This document shows, one piece after another, positions 62,950 through 64,000 of a stretch of 64,000 nucleotides of DNA. The stretch lies in NCBI GenBank assembly GCA_964636495.1, contig CAZWSL010000014.1, forward strand, positions 1 to 64,000, written 5' to 3'. Origin of the DNA: Desulfobacula sp964636495. Lineage in GTDB: Bacteria > Desulfobacterota > Desulfobacteria > Desulfobacterales > Desulfobacteraceae. Positions within the stretch are counted from its first letter, which is position 1. Each line of letters starts with the position of its first letter. Position numbers and translations under genes: made by a program. The notes under the pieces were generated by a model. It was given only the letters and a program-made list of their open reading frames with translations. It was not told the DNA's origin and did no database searches.

Positions 62950-62985
62950 TTGCAGGATTGCATAGTTAATGGTTGCATGACTGCA
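62950..62985 (+). promoter_or_regulatory. Tandem TTGCA enhancer-like sites, copy 2
   Basis: TTGCAGGATTGCA (62950-62962), a 10-base spacer TAGTTAATGG, then TTGCATGACTGCA (62973-62985). Same order and spacing as 55411-55446. An IHF-like TTTCAATATGTTA follows at 63042-63054, identical to the one at 55503. Confidence 0.75.
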
Positions 62986-63071
62986 ACTCTTTTTTTCTTC
63001 AGGATGAAATCAATCAGGTCAAGTTAAAACATAAACTGTAATTTCAATATGTTACATATTATATAATGAGC

Positions 63072-63087
63072 TGGTATACCAATTGCT
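63072..63087 (+). promoter_or_regulatory. Sigma-54 -24/-12 promoter, copy 2
   Basis: TGGTATACCAATTGCT: GG at 63073-63074 and GC at 63085-63086, 10 bases apart. It differs from copy 1 by one base. The distance from the last enhancer site is 87 bases, equal to copy 1. It lies 43 bases before the NifX-like gene. Confidence 0.82.
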
Positions 63088-63129
63088 ATATATTTCATAC
63101 AGAGATAGAACTCAGCTGGGGGAATTGAT

Positions 63130-63495
63130 TTGAAAGTAGCATTGACAGTCTGGGGAAACAGGATATCACCTGTTTTTGATTCTGCAAAAAAAATTCTCAT
63201 CGTACAGATAGAGAATCGTAAAATAAAATCAAGGCAGTACACATCATTTAATTTCAAACTGAGAGGTAATATGTGTGAAAAACTCACTGATACCGGTGCG
63301 GAAGTCCTTATATGTGGTGCTATCTCAAAGGAGGCATATCATTTTTTTGATAGCAGTACCATTGAATTAATTCCATTTGTTTCAGGAAATGCAGAAGTCG
63401 TGCTCGAGTCATATATTAAAAAGAGTTATGTTTCTCAAATTTTTTTCATGCCGGGAAGTTTGAACAAACACTACAGGAAAAAACAGGAATCATAA
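63130..63495 (+). CDS. NifX/NifB-type dinitrogenase cofactor-family protein
   Basis: 121 residues from TTG 63130 (GGGGGAA site upstream). The fold is that of the NifB C-terminus/NifX/YabJ-like cofactor carriers, KVALTVWGNRISPVFDSAKKILIV at the start and GAEVLICGAISKEAYHFF later. In anaerobes such small proteins often travel with DUF5320 proteins and Mrp/NBP35 ATPases, so they are thought to help with Fe-S or metal cofactors. That role is inferred. It is one base before the degenerate receiver gene. Confidence 0.8.
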   Translation: MKVALTVWGNRISPVFDSAKKILIVQIENRKIKSRQYTSFNFKLRGNMCEKLTDTGAEVLICGAISKEAYHFFDSSTIELIPFVSGNAEVVLESYIKKSYVSQIFFMPGSLNKHYRKKQES

Positions 63496-63876
63496 ATGTA
63501 TCAAATATTAATAGTCAGTTCTGAAATCGATACCTTAAGCGATTTTTCAACTGGATTAAAAGAGAGTGAAGATGTTGAGATCTATTCTGTAAAAAACTGT
63601 AAAAATGCGTTGCCGGAAATTAGAAAAGGCAAATTTGATCTCATGGTTGTTGATGAATTGCTGACAGACACAACAGGGCTGGAGTGTATTGAAAAAAGTA
63701 TAATGGTAGATGCATTTCTTAATACAGCAGCTGTAAGTTCTCTGTCAAAAAAAGAATTCCATGAAAAAAGTGAAGGATTTGGTGTTTTAATGCAGGTCCC
63801 TGTAAAGCCTGTGGCAGAAGATGGAAAAAGAGTTGTTGAATATTTAAAAGGGATACTGAAAAGGAGCAGACGATGA
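63496..63876 (+). CDS. Degenerate response-regulator-like protein
   Basis: 126 residues with receiver fold. Asp53 in MVVDELL and Lys in VPVKPV are retained, but the acidic pair that binds Mg is replaced by SSE (8-10). It may bind without phosphorylation or use altered metal binding. It overlaps the following ATPase by 4 bases (ATGA), so it is translationally coupled to it. Confidence 0.82.
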   Translation: MYQILIVSSEIDTLSDFSTGLKESEDVEIYSVKNCKNALPEIRKGKFDLMVVDELLTDTTGLECIEKSIMVDAFLNTAAVSSLSKKEFHEKSEGFGVLMQVPVKPVAEDGKRVVEYLKGILKRSRR

Positions 63877-64000
63877 TAATCAGTGTTGCAAGTGGAAAAG
63901 GGGGAACAGGTAAGACAACTGTTGCTGTAAATTTAGCCGCTGCTCTTGAAAAGGGTGTGAAAATTCTAGATTGCGATGTGGAGGAGCCAAATGCCCACCT
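63873..64000 (+). CDS. Mrp/NBP35-type P-loop ATPase, 5' part only
   Basis: The first 42 residues are in the window. It opens MIISVASGKGGTGKTTVAVN, with the deviant Walker A of the Mrp/MinD/NBP35 group, followed by ILDCDVEEPNAH. Family members carry or transfer Fe-S clusters or act as position-setting ATPases; the ferredoxin-fused forms common beside NifX-like proteins are likely but cannot be confirmed here. Confidence 0.87.
   Translation, partial: MIISVASGKGGTGKTTVAVNLAAALEKGVKILDCDVEEPNAH

Noticed and set aside
1..64000. CRISPR array, complete insertion sequence or prophage
   Set aside because: No regularly spaced repeats, no full transposase with terminal repeats and no phage structural genes were seen.
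1..64000. Long frames antisense to argH, argD, hslU, yidC, AOR and the ABC genes
   Set aside because: They are mirror frames of strong genes, lack ribosome sites and have residue patterns of reversed coding sequence.

Overview
The window looks like chromosome of a mesophilic sulfate-reducing bacterium of the Desulfobacterota, most likely Desulfobacterales. Three things point there: the protein style of the housekeeping genes; a Tmc-type periplasm-to-membrane redox module (acidic tetraheme cytochrome c3, CCG iron-sulfur protein, cytochrome b subunit); and accessory genes for aldehyde ferredoxin oxidoreductase, a molybdenum hydroxylase and a DUF362 protein. No species was identified by search; this is inferred from content.

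Layout. 1-11514: a truncated tRNA-Gly, then one long minus-strand run (lipoprotein, coaBC, UDG-like protein, xerC, hslV, hslU, argB, argD, argF, argH, LptM-like lipoprotein, folK, fsa) with very short gaps or overlaps. 11655-17305: a plus-strand operon rplU-rpmA-obgE-nadD-rsfS-gpmI, a HsdR-N-like protein and a HAD phosphatase. 17348-23103: the minus-strand rpmH-rnpA-yidD-yidC-khpB-mnmE operon with a YkgJ-type protein and one unknown. 23104-23464: a structured intergenic segment. 23465-27091: a three-subunit molybdenum hydroxylase. 27406-28866: a five-domain ribosomal S1 protein.

29270-53817 is an accessory island: a DMT permease, a TPR protein, an interrupted HAD protein, AOR with its ferredoxin, a Dpp-type ABC importer, a carnitine-degradation set (ADP-forming acyl-CoA synthetase, L-carnitine dehydrogenase, beta-keto acid cleavage enzyme), a class V aminotransferase, two FAD oxidoreductases, an anaerobic sulfatase maturase, an interrupted choline-sulfatase and a DUF362 protein. 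Several of these point to uptake and breakdown of quaternary-amine osmolytes. Five genes here carry coding irregularities: two in-frame TGA codons where glycine is expected, two genes with no usual start codon, and one possible early TAA. The housekeeping part shows nothing comparable, so the island may be decaying or may use unusual decoding.

53970-64000 is a regulated redox module: a sigma-54 activator, a DUF5320 mini-protein, a PAS histidine kinase, a receiver-kinase hybrid, two near-identical receivers, TmcC, TmcB, a universal stress protein, TmcA, a NifX/NifB-like protein, a degenerate receiver and the start of an Mrp/NBP35-type ATPase. The most striking regulatory signal is a cassette seen twice (55411-55548 and 62950-63087). 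It has paired TTGCA repeats, an IHF-like site and a sigma-54 -24/-12 promoter with the same spacing to the base. A third sigma-54 promoter precedes tmcC. The adjacent sigma-54 activator is the natural candidate to drive all three.
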